Assembly (NCBI RefSeq): GCF_041053105.1
Contig: NZ_CP163444.1
Location: 6,604,501-6,668,500 of the forward strand
Reading direction: 5' to 3'
Length of the DNA stretch: 64,000 nt
From: Streptomyces sp. R44
GTDB lineage: Bacteria; Actinomycetota; Actinomycetes; Streptomycetales; Streptomycetaceae
The translations under genes and the position numbers were made by a program. Shown here piece after piece: positions 15,800 through 24,294 of the stretch. The notes beneath the pieces were generated by a model, which worked only from the letters and a program-made list of their open reading frames with translations, did no database searches and was not told the origin of the DNA. Positions within the stretch are counted from its first letter, which is position 1. Every line of letters begins with the position of its first letter.

Positions 15800-16489
15800 T
15801 CACCTGGCCTTGAAGACGAACCTCTCGACCTCGCTGCGGTCCAGGTTCCAGAACGTCACCGACGGCTTCCGGCCGACGGTCACGAACTGGACGTCCTTCG
15901 AGAACGCGACGTCGATCGGGGCGCTGTCGTTGTTGTTGCTCGGGTCCCGGTACGCGATGCCGAACGACTCGTACGTCTCCGTCTTCTCGCCGCCCAGGAA
16001 CAGCTTCACGCCCGCGTACGCCTTCTGCTTCGGCCCGATCGTGGCGACGGCCTTCGCCGGGGACTCCATCGGGGGCAGCGGGTTCTCGGTCTCCTGACCG
16101 AAGTAGATGAACGGGTAGAAGTACAGCGTGCACGCCCTGTCGGTGTCGTTGGTCGCCGTGATCAGGAGGTGCTGACCCGAGTCGTGAGGCCAGTACGACG
16201 TGTCGATCGAGACGTCGGGGTCGGCGCAGGCCGGGGCCTTGTCCTTGCTGTCACCACCGGGCTCGGCGGTGGCAGTGGCGCTGGGCTTCGCCGACCCGGT
16301 CGGGCTCGGGGCCTCCGACGGGGTCGAGCCGGTCGCGCTCGCGGTGGCGGACGGAGCGGCGGACGGGGCCTGGCTCGCGGCCCCGTCCTCCGTGCCGCCG
16401 CTCGGCCCGCAGGCCGTGGAGGAGAGCAGCGCGGCGACGGCCACGGCCCCCAAGGTGTACGTCTTCCAGGTCTTGCGGGCAGCGCGCAT
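15800..16489 (-). CDS. DUF4232 lipoprotein
   Basis: A 229-residue secreted lipoprotein. The signal peptide MRAARKTWKTYTLGAVAVAALL is followed by the lipobox SSTAC, then a Ser/Ala/Thr-Pro linker (about 32-80) and a DUF4232 domain beginning CADPDVSIDTSYWPHD and containing a second cysteine in RACTLYFYPF, which may form a disulfide. DUF4232 proteins are widespread in Streptomyces and of unknown function; they are probably cell-surface beta-sandwich proteins. ATG 16489 is preceded by GGGGGA. Confidence 0.85.
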   Translation of the reverse strand: MRAARKTWKTYTLGAVAVAALLSSTACGPSGGTEDGAASQAPSAAPSATASATGSTPSEAPSPTGSAKPSATATAEPGGDSKDKAPACADPDVSIDTSYWPHDSGQHLLITATNDTDRACTLYFYPFIYFGQETENPLPPMESPAKAVATIGPKQKAYAGVKLFLGGEKTETYESFGIAYRDPSNNNDSAPIDVAFSKDVQFVTVGRKPSVTFWNLDRSEVERFVFKAR

Positions 16490-16604
16490 GGTGGTCCCCC
16501 GTGTGCTTCGCATGGCTCGACGAGCAGATTCTGCGCCGGAGAAGCCGCCGTATTCCGGTGCGGGCCCGCTCGTTACGAACCACGGACATGGAGGTGACGC
16601 TTCC

Positions 16605-16844
16605 TCAGCCGAGCCGGGCGAGGAACTCCGTCCAGGTGGCGGGGGAGAGGGCGAGCTGGGGGCCGGTGGGGCGCTTGGAATCACGGACGTGGACGGTGGA
16701 GGGGCAGGAGGCGATCTCGACGCAGTTGTCGCCGTCGCCGCTGCTGTAGCTGGACTTGTGCCAGGAGAGGGCGACCTCGACGCAGTCGTCGCCATCGCCG
16801 CCGCTGTAACTGCTCTTGAACCAGGCCAGGTCTGTGGTGCTCAT
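16605..16844 (-). CDS. DUF397 protein with duplicated core motif
   Basis: A 79-residue DUF397 protein. The family core W-x-KSSYS-x-GDGDxCVE is present twice in tandem (LAWFKSSYSGGDGDDCVEVA and LSWHKSSYSSGDGDNCVEIA), followed by the usual VHVRDSK and PxLxLSPATWTEFL tail. Such proteins accompany Scr1-type HTH regulators and probably bind them (the whiJ and abaA type modules of Streptomyces development). The ATG overlaps the stop of the HTH gene by ATGA, so the two are translationally coupled. Confidence 0.92.
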   Translation of the reverse strand: MSTTDLAWFKSSYSGGDGDDCVEVALSWHKSSYSSGDGDNCVEIASCPSTVHVRDSKRPTGPQLALSPATWTEFLARLG

Positions 16845-17698
16845 GGTGCTCCTCGCATCTCCCGCAGCAGGCTCACGGAGTCCTCGGCAGACAGAGCCTG
16901 TGCTCGCATCCTGGCATATCGCTTCTGGAGGATGCTGATCTCTTTCGGGTCGGTGAGGAGGTGGGCGGCCCGCTGGCCCTCGCAATAGGCGTACCACTTG
17001 TTCTCCACGCTTTCCAGGAGACGCATGGGGCCATCGAGGCCCGCGTGGTGCTCGCGCGACTGCGGCATGATCTGGATGTCGATGTTGCGCCGGGCGCACA
17101 TGTCGAGGATGTGGCCGATCTGCTCGCGCATGACCTCCGGGCCGCCCGTCTGGCGGCGCAGTACGTGCTCCTCGATGATGAAGCTGTAGATGGTGTGAGG
17201 GCGCTCCGTGAGGAGCTGCATCCGCTTCACGCGGGCCGCGAGATTCGCCTCGATTTCGTCGTCTCCCATCGCGGGAATCTGCTTCTCGAAGAGCGTCCTC
17301 GCGTACGCCGTCGACTGGAGAAGTCCAGGCACCAGCCGGTTCTCGTACGTGTAGAGCGTCACCGCCTGGGCCTCCAGCTTCGCCCACTGCCGGAACCACC
17401 TCGCGAGGCCCGGGTTCCGGGCCAAATGCTTCGCCGCTCCCCGGATCGTCCCGAACGCGTCGAGCAATTCCTCCGCACGCCCGACGAAGTCGGCGGACGG
17501 TAAACGGCGGCCCTGCTCGACCGAGGCGATCGTCGGCACCGAGTACCCGACCAGCGGCGCGAACTCCTCCTGAGTGAGGCCGGCCCGTCTGCGGAAGGCC
17601 TTGACCACCTCCCCGAAGGCCTTCAGGCTGTCCGATGTCTCCGGCTCGCTCCCGCCCGAAGCCGCTTCCCATTCCTCGTCCGGAACCGCTTCCGTCAC
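16841..17698 (-). CDS. Scr1-type XRE-family HTH regulator (DUF5753)
   Basis: A 285-residue DNA-binding protein. An N-terminal XRE-type HTH (AFGEVVKAFRRRAGLTQEEFAPLVGYSVPTI, about 25-60) is followed by a C-terminal DUF5753 domain with the typical LVPGLLQSTAYARTL and IDIQIMPQSREHHAGLDG segments. GTG 17698 was chosen because GGGAGG lies 7-12 bases upstream; a GTG at 17740 is possible. The pairing with DUF397 and a divergent HATPase gene is the WhiJ-like regulatory module of streptomycetes, which affects development and antibiotic production. Confidence 0.92.
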   Translation of the reverse strand: MTEAVPDEEWEAASGGSEPETSDSLKAFGEVVKAFRRRAGLTQEEFAPLVGYSVPTIASVEQGRRLPSADFVGRAEELLDAFGTIRGAAKHLARNPGLARWFRQWAKLEAQAVTLYTYENRLVPGLLQSTAYARTLFEKQIPAMGDDEIEANLAARVKRMQLLTERPHTIYSFIIEEHVLRRQTGGPEVMREQIGHILDMCARRNIDIQIMPQSREHHAGLDGPMRLLESVENKWYAYCEGQRAAHLLTDPKEISILQKRYARMRAQALSAEDSVSLLREMRGAP

Positions 17699-17850
17699 CC
17701 CGGCCACCTCCCGCACCCGTGCGCTCGCGCTTGAACGCACCCATGCTCACGGGTAGTGACCGGTACCGTCCAGAGTGTGAACCCGTACGCTGCCGCAGCG
17801 TACGAGTTGCTGACCTGGTAACTCCCCCAGAGCGCCGCCACATTGGCCCC

Positions 17851-18330
17851 ATGACCTCCCCCGTGACCCGCGAACCCACCGTCACCGTACGTGTGTTCAC
17901 CCAGCGCTTCAGCTCGACGCCACGCGGCGCCCGTCTCGCCCGGCGGCTCGCTCTCCATCAGCTCGACCGCTGGCGGCTCCCGTACGGCTCCGAGACCTCC
18001 GACGTCGCCGCGCTCCTCGTCGCCGAGCTCGCCGCCAACGCCGTCACCCACGGCCGGGTGCCCGGGCGCGACTTCGAGCTGGTGCTCTCGTACACGCCCG
18101 GGCGGCTGCTCCGGATCGACGTCTCCGACACCCGGGGCGAGCGGCGGCCCGCCGCAGTCGCTTCGGGGCCGCTCGACGAGGGCGGGCGGGGCCTGCTCCT
18201 CGTCGAGGCGCTGGCCACGCGGTGGGCGGTGCTCGACCGCGTACCGGTCGGGAAGACCGTACGGGCCGAACTCGACCTCGCCTTCCGTGGCGATTCCGCG
18301 GACATCGCCGCCCGGATGCCGACAGACTGA
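17851..18330 (+). CDS. HATPase-domain ATP-binding protein (RsbW/anti-sigma type)
   Basis: A 159-residue GHKL-type ATP-binding protein. Motifs are the N-box VAELAANAVTHGR (about 55-67), a G1-like IDVSDTRGERRP, and GGRGLLLVEALATRW. It belongs to the group of small actinobacterial HATPases that act as anti-sigma or regulatory kinases. It is divergent from the Scr1/DUF397 pair with a 150-base gap and completes a WhiJ-like trio. No phosphoacceptor protein is adjacent. The ATG at 17851 has no clear ribosome site. The metallopeptidase gene follows after 28 bases. Confidence 0.85.
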   Translation: MTSPVTREPTVTVRVFTQRFSSTPRGARLARRLALHQLDRWRLPYGSETSDVAALLVAELAANAVTHGRVPGRDFELVLSYTPGRLLRIDVSDTRGERRPAAVASGPLDEGGRGLLLVEALATRWAVLDRVPVGKTVRAELDLAFRGDSADIAARMPTD

Positions 18331-18358
18331 CGGGAGGAGAGGGACGGGGGACAGCGCG

Positions 18359-19510
18359 ATGACGACGGACGCGGAGAAGGCGCGGGCCTTTCTGTGGGAG
18401 CTGCAGTCCCAGGTCGCCCGGGCGAGTGGCCTGCGGCACACCCGGGACGGGGCCGGCTGGAAGGAACTCCTCATCGAGACCGGGAGAAGGATGCCCGGTG
18501 TGCCGGAAGAGGAGTTGGAACACATCGTCGAGTTGGCGATGGCACCGGGGGAACGCTGGCCGCCGCGCGGGCCCGATGAACCTCCAGGGGGATACTGGTT
18601 GATCCACTCGCTGGCCGACCGCTTGGAGAAGTCCTTCCCCGCCTCCTTCGCCCGTCCCGTGATCGGTCTGCTGGCCACCGGCGAGATCAACGCCGTGACG
18701 CTGCTCGCCCCCGGCTCGAAGACCCACATCGTGGCCTTCGAGAGCGAACTCCTCACCTTCACCGGCTTGTTCGGCACGGCGGTGGCCCTGGCGATGCCCC
18801 ACGAGAGGAACGGGGGCGACAAGGCCACGTTCTCCGTGGACATCGACAAGGTGCGTCGTCACGTGCGGAACTCCCCGGAGGCCGTTCGCCGCTTCCGCGA
18901 CGTCGTGCTCGCCTATCTCCTCCAGGGCCGGCCGAGCCTCGCGCCCGAGTACCTGCCGCCGCAGGTCACCAGAGCCATGGGCTCCGTCCTTCAGAACGGG
19001 ATGGAACTCTTCGTCCTCGGCCACGAGTACGGACACGTCATGGCCGAGCACGTGTCCGACCGGAAGAGCCCGCGTCGCATGCTGGGGACAGGTGACGTCG
19101 ACGTCACCGAGGTCGCCTGGAAGTGGGAGCAGGAGGCCGTGGCCGATCTGATCGGCTGGAACTTGTGCCTGGGGGCGATGGGTGAGGATTACGGCCCGTC
19201 TCTGCCGCACGCGGGCGTCGAGCTGTTCTTCTCCGCCTGTGAGGTCCTGGAGCGGGCCGTGCCCTTGCTGGTCACCGGCGGGATCGCCCCGCGTTCCGCG
19301 ATCTCGACCCACCCGCCGACCGACGTCCGGCGCCGCGTCGTACGGGAGCACGCCGAGGAGCGGCTGGGCGAGGGCGCGGCGCCGCTGCTTCAGCTGGGTA
19401 CGGCGATCCAGGAGATCGTGGACGTCCTCTGGGAGCAGACCGCCCCGGTGATCCTCGACCTCCACCGGCAGGGTGTCGTGCCGGACGCCCGCTGGACGGC
19501 CAACCACTAG
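18359..19510 (+). CDS. HEXXH zinc metallopeptidase-like protein
   Basis: A 383-residue protein. HEYGH at residues 222-226 is a zinc-peptidase motif, with a likely third ligand Glu in WEQEAVADLIG (about 259), the spacing of gluzincins such as M48. No membrane helices are evident, so it is probably cytoplasmic, unlike HtpX. The N-terminal 200 residues are unrecognised. GGGGGA lies upstream of ATG 18359, and the gene follows the HATPase by 28 bases, so they may be co-transcribed. The convergent genes after it encode a membrane protein and a zinc-ribbon protein. Confidence 0.7.
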   Translation: MTTDAEKARAFLWELQSQVARASGLRHTRDGAGWKELLIETGRRMPGVPEEELEHIVELAMAPGERWPPRGPDEPPGGYWLIHSLADRLEKSFPASFARPVIGLLATGEINAVTLLAPGSKTHIVAFESELLTFTGLFGTAVALAMPHERNGGDKATFSVDIDKVRRHVRNSPEAVRRFRDVVLAYLLQGRPSLAPEYLPPQVTRAMGSVLQNGMELFVLGHEYGHVMAEHVSDRKSPRRMLGTGDVDVTEVAWKWEQEAVADLIGWNLCLGAMGEDYGPSLPHAGVELFFSACEVLERAVPLLVTGGIAPRSAISTHPPTDVRRRVVREHAEERLGEGAAPLLQLGTAIQEIVDVLWEQTAPVILDLHRQGVVPDARWTANH

Positions 19511-19519
19511 GGGGTGTCC

Positions 19520-20143
19520 TCAGGGGCAGCTCGGCACCGACTTCGCCGATCCGATCCGGCCGGAGGGCACCGGCCGCTCCACGTCCTTGACGCGCAACCG
19601 CGCCCCCTTCGCGTCGATGCCCACGAGCGTGCCGCACAGCACGGTCCCGTCGGTCTGCACGATCTGCACTCCCGGCTCGCCCGGCCGGGGGCCGTACCAG
19701 GTCAGACCGATCCCCGCGGTCACCACGGCCAGGGCCAGAAATCCCGCGGCGATGGCCCGTCGCAGGTCCCGGACGGCCCGGCGCACGGTCAGCCGCTCCC
19801 TGGTGAGCAGTTCCTCCAGCGAGGCGTCGGCCACGCGGCGCCTCGGCAGCCCGAACGCGGCGCGCATGGCGAAGAAGGCCCCGGCCGCGGCGAGCAGGAG
19901 TCCCCCGAGGAGGAGCAGTCCCACCGCGCCGCGCGCCCCGCCCGACAGCCCCTGAAGGGTGTCGGGCCCCTTGACGATCCCGACCGCGGTCAGCAGGCCG
20001 AGCAGGGCCGCGAGGCCGTTGCGCCAGTTCTCCGCCTGGGCGCGGACCCGGGCCAGCTCGCCCACCAGGAGGCTGCGGGACTCCTCGGCCCGTGACCGGC
20101 TGGCCGGTGTGCTGGGCGTACCGGCCGTGACACGGACCGCCAT
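19520..20143 (-). CDS. Membrane protein of unknown function
   Basis: A 207-residue protein with a charged N-terminus, a predicted two-helix hairpin (GLAALLGLLTAVGIVKG and GAVGLLLLGGLLLAAAGAFFAM, about 45-100), a cytoplasmic Arg-rich helix and a third membrane segment (AAGFLALAVVTAGIGLTW). A small extracytoplasmic domain with two cysteines (VLCGTLVG and VPSCP) follows. The ATG is fused to the stop of the upstream zinc-ribbon gene (TGATG), so the pair is coupled. It has no recognised family. It converges on the metallopeptidase gene with 9 bases between stops. Confidence 0.65.
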   Translation of the reverse strand: MAVRVTAGTPSTPASRSRAEESRSLLVGELARVRAQAENWRNGLAALLGLLTAVGIVKGPDTLQGLSGGARGAVGLLLLGGLLLAAAGAFFAMRAAFGLPRRRVADASLEELLTRERLTVRRAVRDLRRAIAAGFLALAVVTAGIGLTWYGPRPGEPGVQIVQTDGTVLCGTLVGIDAKGARLRVKDVERPVPSGRIGSAKSVPSCP

Positions 20144-20499
20144 CAGACGCCCCACTCGACGTGCAGGACCCAGGAGGCCCCGCACCCCTTGTGCTCACCG
20201 GCGTCGGGGTGGATGGCGGGGCAGGCGCAGATGACCTCGACCTCGCGCGAGCCCGTTTCGGCGGCCCGGCGGAGCAGCAGACGGGACAGCAGCCCGGAGG
20301 CGCCGAGCGCGTTGGCGTACGAGACGAGCGGCTCGGCGTGCACGGTCTCGTGGCCGCAGCGCGGGCACGGCCCGCTGACCACGATGACCTCGGGGGCCGT
20401 CTCGTCGGGATGCAGGCTGACGCGCGCCGTACCGGCCGCGATCGTCCCCCAGCCCGGGTCCGACTCCACGCGGTACACCAGATCCTGTCGGCCCGTCAC
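20143..20499 (-). CDS. Small cysteine-rich (zinc-ribbon-like) protein
   Basis: A 118-residue protein with a CPRCGHE knuckle near residue 45 and a second cysteine cluster (CACPAIHPDAGEHKGCG) near the C-terminus; the cysteines are suited to bind one zinc. GTG 20499 has GGGAGGGG about 8 bases upstream. It is translationally coupled to the membrane protein downstream. Function unknown; I do not recognise the family. The gap to the next gene (20500-20641) holds the terminator of the EF-G paralogue. Confidence 0.6.
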   Translation of the reverse strand: MTGRQDLVYRVESDPGWGTIAAGTARVSLHPDETAPEVIVVSGPCPRCGHETVHAEPLVSYANALGASGLLSRLLLRRAAETGSREVEVICACPAIHPDAGEHKGCGASWVLHVEWGV

Positions 20500-20607
20500 C
20501 TGTGCCCCTCCCGTCCCGTACGGCCAACCTAGCCTTCCCGGAAGGGCGTTGGCGACGGCGGTCCGCGCCGCGTCGTACCGGCCGGGAGCGGCCAGGCCCG
20601 GAGCGGC

Positions 20608-20634
20608 CCGGGCCGTGGGGTCACCACGGCCCGG
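20608..20634 (-). terminator. Terminator of the EF-G paralogue
   Basis: Perfect 11-base arms (20608-20618 and 20624-20634) around a 5-base loop, beginning 7 bases past the gene's stop on the minus strand. No T-run. Confidence 0.75.
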
Positions 20635-20641
20635 ACCGCGT

Positions 20642-22645
20642 TCACACCGTCAGCCCCTGCGGCGCCGGGGCGTACCCCGCCGGACGGGTGGTGAAGGTGC
20701 CCCGGCCCTGGGTGCGGCCGCGGAGGCGGGACGCGTAGCCGAAGAGTTCGGCCAGCGGGACCGTCGCCGAGACCACCGCCGTACCGGACCGGGTCGTCGA
20801 GTCCGTGACCCGGCCGCGGCGGGCCGCGAGGTCGCCGAGGACCGAGCCGACCGACTCGGCGGGGACGGTGACCGTCACCTCGGCCACCGGCTCCAGGAGC
20901 GTCATCACGCTCGTGCGGAGCGCCTCGCGCAGGGCGAAGCGGCCCGCCGTGCGGAACGCCATCTCCGAGGAGTCCTTCGGATGCGTGGCGCCGTCCGTGA
21001 GCGTGACCCGGACACCCGTCACCGGGTGGCCGCCGAGGGGGCCCTCGACGAGGGCGTCCCGGCAGCCGGCCTCGACCGCGCGGATGTACTCCTGCGGGAC
21101 GCGGCCGCCCGTGACTGTCGACGCGAAGACGAACTCGTCGTCCGCCGGCTCGATGTCGATGACGACGTGGGCGAACTGGCCCGCGCCGCCGTCCTGTTTG
21201 ACGTGGCGGTGGAGCAGGCCGGTGACGCCCTTCGTCACCGTCTCCCGGTACGCCACCTGCGGACGGCCGACCGTGACCTCAAGGCCCCGGTCGCGCCGCA
21301 GCTTCTCGACCGCGACCTCCAGGTGCAGTTCGCCGAGTCCGGACAGGACGGTCTGACCCGTCTCCGGGTCGGACCGCACGACCAGCGACGGGTCCTCCTC
21401 CGTCATCCGGGCGAGGGCCGTCGCGAGCCGGCCCGTGTCCGTGCTGCGGCGGGCCTCGACGGCGACCGAGACGACGGGGTCGGCGGTCGTCGGCGGTTCG
21501 AGGACGACCGGCGCGTCCGGGGCGCAGAGCGTCGCCCCGGCGCGGGCGGACTTCGGCCCGACGACGGCGACGATGTCACCGGCGCGCGCCTCGTCGACCT
21601 CGGTCGCCCGGTCGGCCTGGACGCGCAGGATGCGGGCGACGCGCTCGGTGCGGGTCGTGGTGGCGTCGAGCACGGTGTCTCCCTTCCTGAGCGTGCCCGC
21701 GTAGACGCGGAGGTAGGTCATGCGGCCGGTGGCGGTGGCGTTCACCTTGAAGGCGAGCGCGGTGAACGGGGCCTCCGGGTCCGCAGGGACCTCGCCGCGT
21801 ACGGGCGGCATGTCCGTCGGGGCCGGGAGGTACGCGACGACGGCGTCGAGCAGGGGCTCGATGCCGCGGTTGCGGTACGCGGAGCCGCACAGCACGACCA
21901 CGGCCTCGCCGGAGAGGGTGAGGTCGCGGAGAGCGGCGGCCAGGGTCTCCCCGGAGAGGGTGTCCCGCTCGCAGAACTCCTCCAGGGCGCCGGGGTGCAG
22001 CTCCGCGACCTTCTCCACGAGGCCTCGCCTGCGGTGCAGTGCCTCCTCCCGGAGCGCGTCGGGGACCTGCTGCGCCGTGTACGTGTCGGCGCCTTCGGCC
22101 CACACGTACGCCCGCATCCCGACCAGGTCCACGACGCCGGTGAAACCGTCCTCGCGGCCGATGGGGAGCTGGACGGCGAGCGGGACGGTGCCGAGGCGGT
22201 CCCGGATCGACGCCACGGCGGTGTCGAGCTCCGCGCCCGCGCGGTCCAGCTTGTTGACGAACGCGATCCTCGGGACGCCGTGGCGGTCGGCCTGGCGCCA
22301 CACGGTCTCGCTCTGCGGCTCGACGCCCGCGACGGCGTCGAAGACGGCGACGGCGCCGTCGAGGACGCGCAGCGAACGCTCGACCTCGTCGGAGAAGTCG
22401 ACGTGACCGGGGGTGTCGATCAGGTTGACGCGATGCCCCGCCCAGTCGCAGCTGACGGCCGCGGCGAAGATCGTGATGCCCCGGTCCCGCTCCTGCGGGT
22501 CGAAGTCGGTGACGGTGGTGCCGTCGTGGACCTCGCCACGCTTGTGGGTGGCGCCGGTGAGGTAGAGGAAGCGCTCGGTGACGGTGGTCTTGCCCGCGTC
22601 GACGTGGGCGAGGATGCCGAGGTTGCGGACGCTGTGGGTACGCAT
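20642..22645 (-). CDS. Elongation factor G paralogue (ribosomal-protection type GTPase)
   Basis: A 667-residue translational GTPase. The G domain has [16 protein letters not shown] (G1), DRGITI (switch I), DTPGHVDF (G3) and NKLD (G4); a domain IV segment reads [19 protein letters not shown] and a domain V segment [17 protein letters not shown]. It is shorter than housekeeping EF-G (about 700) and diverged, and it stands without rpsL, rpsG or tuf, so it is a second EF-G. Such copies in Streptomyces may act in ribosome recycling or in antibiotic protection, like TetM/OtrA. The upstream region has a leader-type ORF and hairpins. ATG 22645. Confidence 0.9.
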   Translation of the reverse strand: MRTHSVRNLGILAHVDAGKTTVTERFLYLTGATHKRGEVHDGTTVTDFDPQERDRGITIFAAAVSCDWAGHRVNLIDTPGHVDFSDEVERSLRVLDGAVAVFDAVAGVEPQSETVWRQADRHGVPRIAFVNKLDRAGAELDTAVASIRDRLGTVPLAVQLPIGREDGFTGVVDLVGMRAYVWAEGADTYTAQQVPDALREEALHRRRGLVEKVAELHPGALEEFCERDTLSGETLAAALRDLTLSGEAVVVLCGSAYRNRGIEPLLDAVVAYLPAPTDMPPVRGEVPADPEAPFTALAFKVNATATGRMTYLRVYAGTLRKGDTVLDATTTRTERVARILRVQADRATEVDEARAGDIVAVVGPKSARAGATLCAPDAPVVLEPPTTADPVVSVAVEARRSTDTGRLATALARMTEEDPSLVVRSDPETGQTVLSGLGELHLEVAVEKLRRDRGLEVTVGRPQVAYRETVTKGVTGLLHRHVKQDGGAGQFAHVVIDIEPADDEFVFASTVTGGRVPQEYIRAVEAGCRDALVEGPLGGHPVTGVRVTLTDGATHPKDSSEMAFRTAGRFALREALRTSVMTLLEPVAEVTVTVPAESVGSVLGDLAARRGRVTDSTTRSGTAVVSATVPLAELFGYASRLRGRTQGRGTFTTRPAGYAPAPQGLTV

Positions 22646-22700
22646 GAGGGTGGTGCCTTTCGCTGCTGCGTGAAGAACGGGGCAGCGCGATTCCCGGACG

Positions 22701-22715
22701 GATCCCTACGGGATC
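22701..22715 (-). promoter_or_regulatory. Small hairpin between leader ORF and EF-G paralogue
   Basis: GATCCC and GGGATC pair around a 3-base loop, 5 bases beyond the leader ORF stop and 56 bases before the EF-G paralogue start. It could be an attenuator element. Confidence 0.45.
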
Positions 22716-22719
22716 GTGG

Positions 22720-22806
22720 TCACGTCACGGGTCGGCGATGGCGGGCGCGCAGCCGCCACCGGCCGGAGCGAGAGGCGAGGATCACGTCGAAGCGGCGCGT
22801 ACGCAC
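22720..22806 (-). CDS. Putative Arg-rich leader peptide
   Basis: A 28-residue ORF, GTG 22806 to TGA 22720, with CCGAGGAGAG ending about 7 bases before the start. The peptide starts VRTRRFDVILASRSGRWRL and contains nine or more arginines, and its stop lies 75 bases before the EF-G paralogue. Short, well-translated leaders before ribosomal-protection and rRNA-methylase genes usually sense ribosome stalling; that role here is inference. Too short for ordinary gene calling. Confidence 0.45.
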   Translation of the reverse strand: MRTRRFDVILASRSGRWRLRARHRRPVT

Positions 22807-22825
22807 GATCGGCTCTCCTCGGTAG

Positions 22826-22871
22826 ACACTCACGGCACGGCACACCGGTCGGTGCGCCGTGCCGTGAGTGT
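22826..22871. promoter_or_regulatory. Long perfect inverted repeat
   Basis: Arms of 16 bases (22826-22841 and 22856-22871) pair perfectly, and the loop itself contains CACCG/CGGTG, extending the stem by five more pairs after one mismatch. It lies 33 bases past the VOC gene stop and 20 bases before the leader ORF. It can be a terminator of the VOC gene, or an operator or antiterminator for the EF-G paralogue. Confidence 0.7.
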
Positions 22872-22904
22872 AGGGAGCGCCGCCGCGCGGGCGACACCGG
22901 TTTT

Positions 22905-23324
22905 TCAGGCCGCGGACTGTCCGGCGGGCTGGAGGAGGTCCCAGCGGTTGCCGTAGAGGTCCTCGAAGACGGCGACCGAGCCGTACGGCTCGTGGCGCGG
23001 CTCCTCCAGGAACTTCACGCCGGCCGCGGCCATGCGCTCGTGGTCGCCGGCGAAGTCCTCCGTGTGGAGGAAGAAGCCGACCCGGCCGCCGGTCTGGTTG
23101 CCGACCGCGGCCTCCTGTTCCTCGTTCTTGGCGCGGGCGAGGAGCAGCCCGGTGTTGCCGAGACCGCCGACGCCGGCCGCGCCGCGCGGGCGGACGACGA
23201 CCCAGCGGCTTCCGTCGCCGCGGTCGGTGTCCTCGACGAGGTCGAAGCCGAGGGCGTCGGTGTAGAAGGCGATGGCCTCGTCGTAGTCACGGACGACGAG
23301 GGTGACGAGTGCGATGGACGGCAT
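22905..23324 (-). CDS. VOC-family (glyoxalase/bleomycin-resistance fold) protein
   Basis: A 139-residue single VOC domain. It begins MPSIALVTLVVRDYDEAIAFY, has the second module around GFFLHTEDFAGDHERM and ends with a VFEDLYGNRWDLL strand carrying the usual C-terminal metal ligand. The substrate is unknown. ATG 23324 has GAGGAA placed only two bases upstream, an unusually short spacing; upstream codons do not look like protein. The gap to the MerR gene (23325-23454) shows nothing else. Confidence 0.85.
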   Translation of the reverse strand: MPSIALVTLVVRDYDEAIAFYTDALGFDLVEDTDRGDGSRWVVVRPRGAAGVGGLGNTGLLLARAKNEEQEAAVGNQTGGRVGFFLHTEDFAGDHERMAAAGVKFLEEPRHEPYGSVAVFEDLYGNRWDLLQPAGQSAA

Positions 23325-23454
23325 TTCCTCAACGTAATACGCGAAAGCGTGGGAACCCAGGCGCGTCGACCCGCGTCGTCGTGCGGGGTGCCCCTTGTCG
23401 GACGGGGACGCGAACGAGGGTCCGGGGGAGGGGAGCACGAGGGTCGCCCCCTCG

Positions 23455-24135
23455 TCAGTGCGGGGCGGCCGGCGGGTTCGGGGCGGCTTCGTCGGGCGTG
23501 CGCGCCCACGCGGCCCGGCGGCGGGTCTCGTTCTCCTGCGCCATACGACGTAGCAGGGCCAGGACCGGTTCCAGGAGGAGGACGACGATGGCGGCGTGCT
23601 CGGCGAGCCTGAGCCGGTCCTCGGCGTCGTCGAGCTCCTCGACCCGGTCGACGTCGAGCTTCGCGGCGGCCGCGGCCAGCTCGGCGTACGGCAGCAGGTC
23701 CCCGGTGCCGTACGCGATGCCCAGACGGCTGAGGTCCATGAGGCTCGCGGCGAGGGCGCGGCGGTGCGGGGAGTCCGCGGAGACGTCCCAGCCCATGGCG
23801 CGTACGAGCTCGTCGACCCGCGGTGCCTGCTCGTCCACCGCGTCCGTCTCGGCGGCGTCGACGGGTGTCGGCAGCGCGTAGTGCACGACGCCGAGCGTGG
23901 CGAGCGGGTCGAGCGGCTCGTCGATCGCCGCGAGGACGTCGCGGGTGGCGGCGATGGACAGGCCGCCGCGGGCGGTCAGGGCGCGGATCAGGCGCAGGCG
24001 CTGGACGTGCTCGTCGCCGTACAGGGTCAGCGTGGCCCCGAGCGGCCGGCCGGGCGGCAGCAGCCCCTCCCGCAGGTAGTACTTGATCGTTCCGACCGGC
24101 GTTCCGGACAGACGGCTCAGGTCAGAGATCTTCAT
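23455..24135 (-). CDS. MerR-family transcriptional regulator
   Basis: A 226-residue MerR regulator. The N-terminal winged helix MKISDLSRLSGTPVGTIKYYLREGLLPPGR is typical; the middle RLRLIRALTARGGLSIAATRDVL is the dimerisation helix. A C-terminal helical domain of about 120 residues follows, likely a ligand pocket. It is divergent from the exporter gene; the 159-base gap carries repeated CTAGATAGTG sites. The regulator probably represses and/or activates the exporter and itself. Confidence 0.9.
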   Translation of the reverse strand: MKISDLSRLSGTPVGTIKYYLREGLLPPGRPLGATLTLYGDEHVQRLRLIRALTARGGLSIAATRDVLAAIDEPLDPLATLGVVHYALPTPVDAAETDAVDEQAPRVDELVRAMGWDVSADSPHRRALAASLMDLSRLGIAYGTGDLLPYAELAAAAAKLDVDRVEELDDAEDRLRLAEHAAIVVLLLEPVLALLRRMAQENETRRRAAWARTPDEAAPNPPAAPH

Positions 24136-24202
24136 GGGCGCTCTCGGTCGAAGGCTGGTCCGTGTGTGAGCAGCAGTCTCCCAGGGCTCGAATGGACATC
24201 TT

Positions 24203-24235
24203 CACTAGATAGTGCCACTCTCCAGCTAGATAGTG
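24203..24235. promoter_or_regulatory. Candidate MerR operator, two CTAGATAGTG sites
   Basis: CTAGATAGTG occurs at 24205-24214 and 24226-24235, spaced 21 bases, two helical turns. The first is inside an imperfect palindrome, CACTAGATAGTG. The stretch is A/T-rich for this genome and lies in the middle of the divergent MerR/exporter gap. Confidence 0.65.
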
Positions 24236-24294
24236 AAAGTTTCTAATGTGTCGCCGACCAGCGACGACACCCCATCGAAGGGGGAGCCCCTGCC

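Noticed and set aside
20642..22645. The housekeeping EF-G gene.
   Set aside because: Sequence is diverged and shorter, and there is no rpsL, rpsG or tuf nearby.
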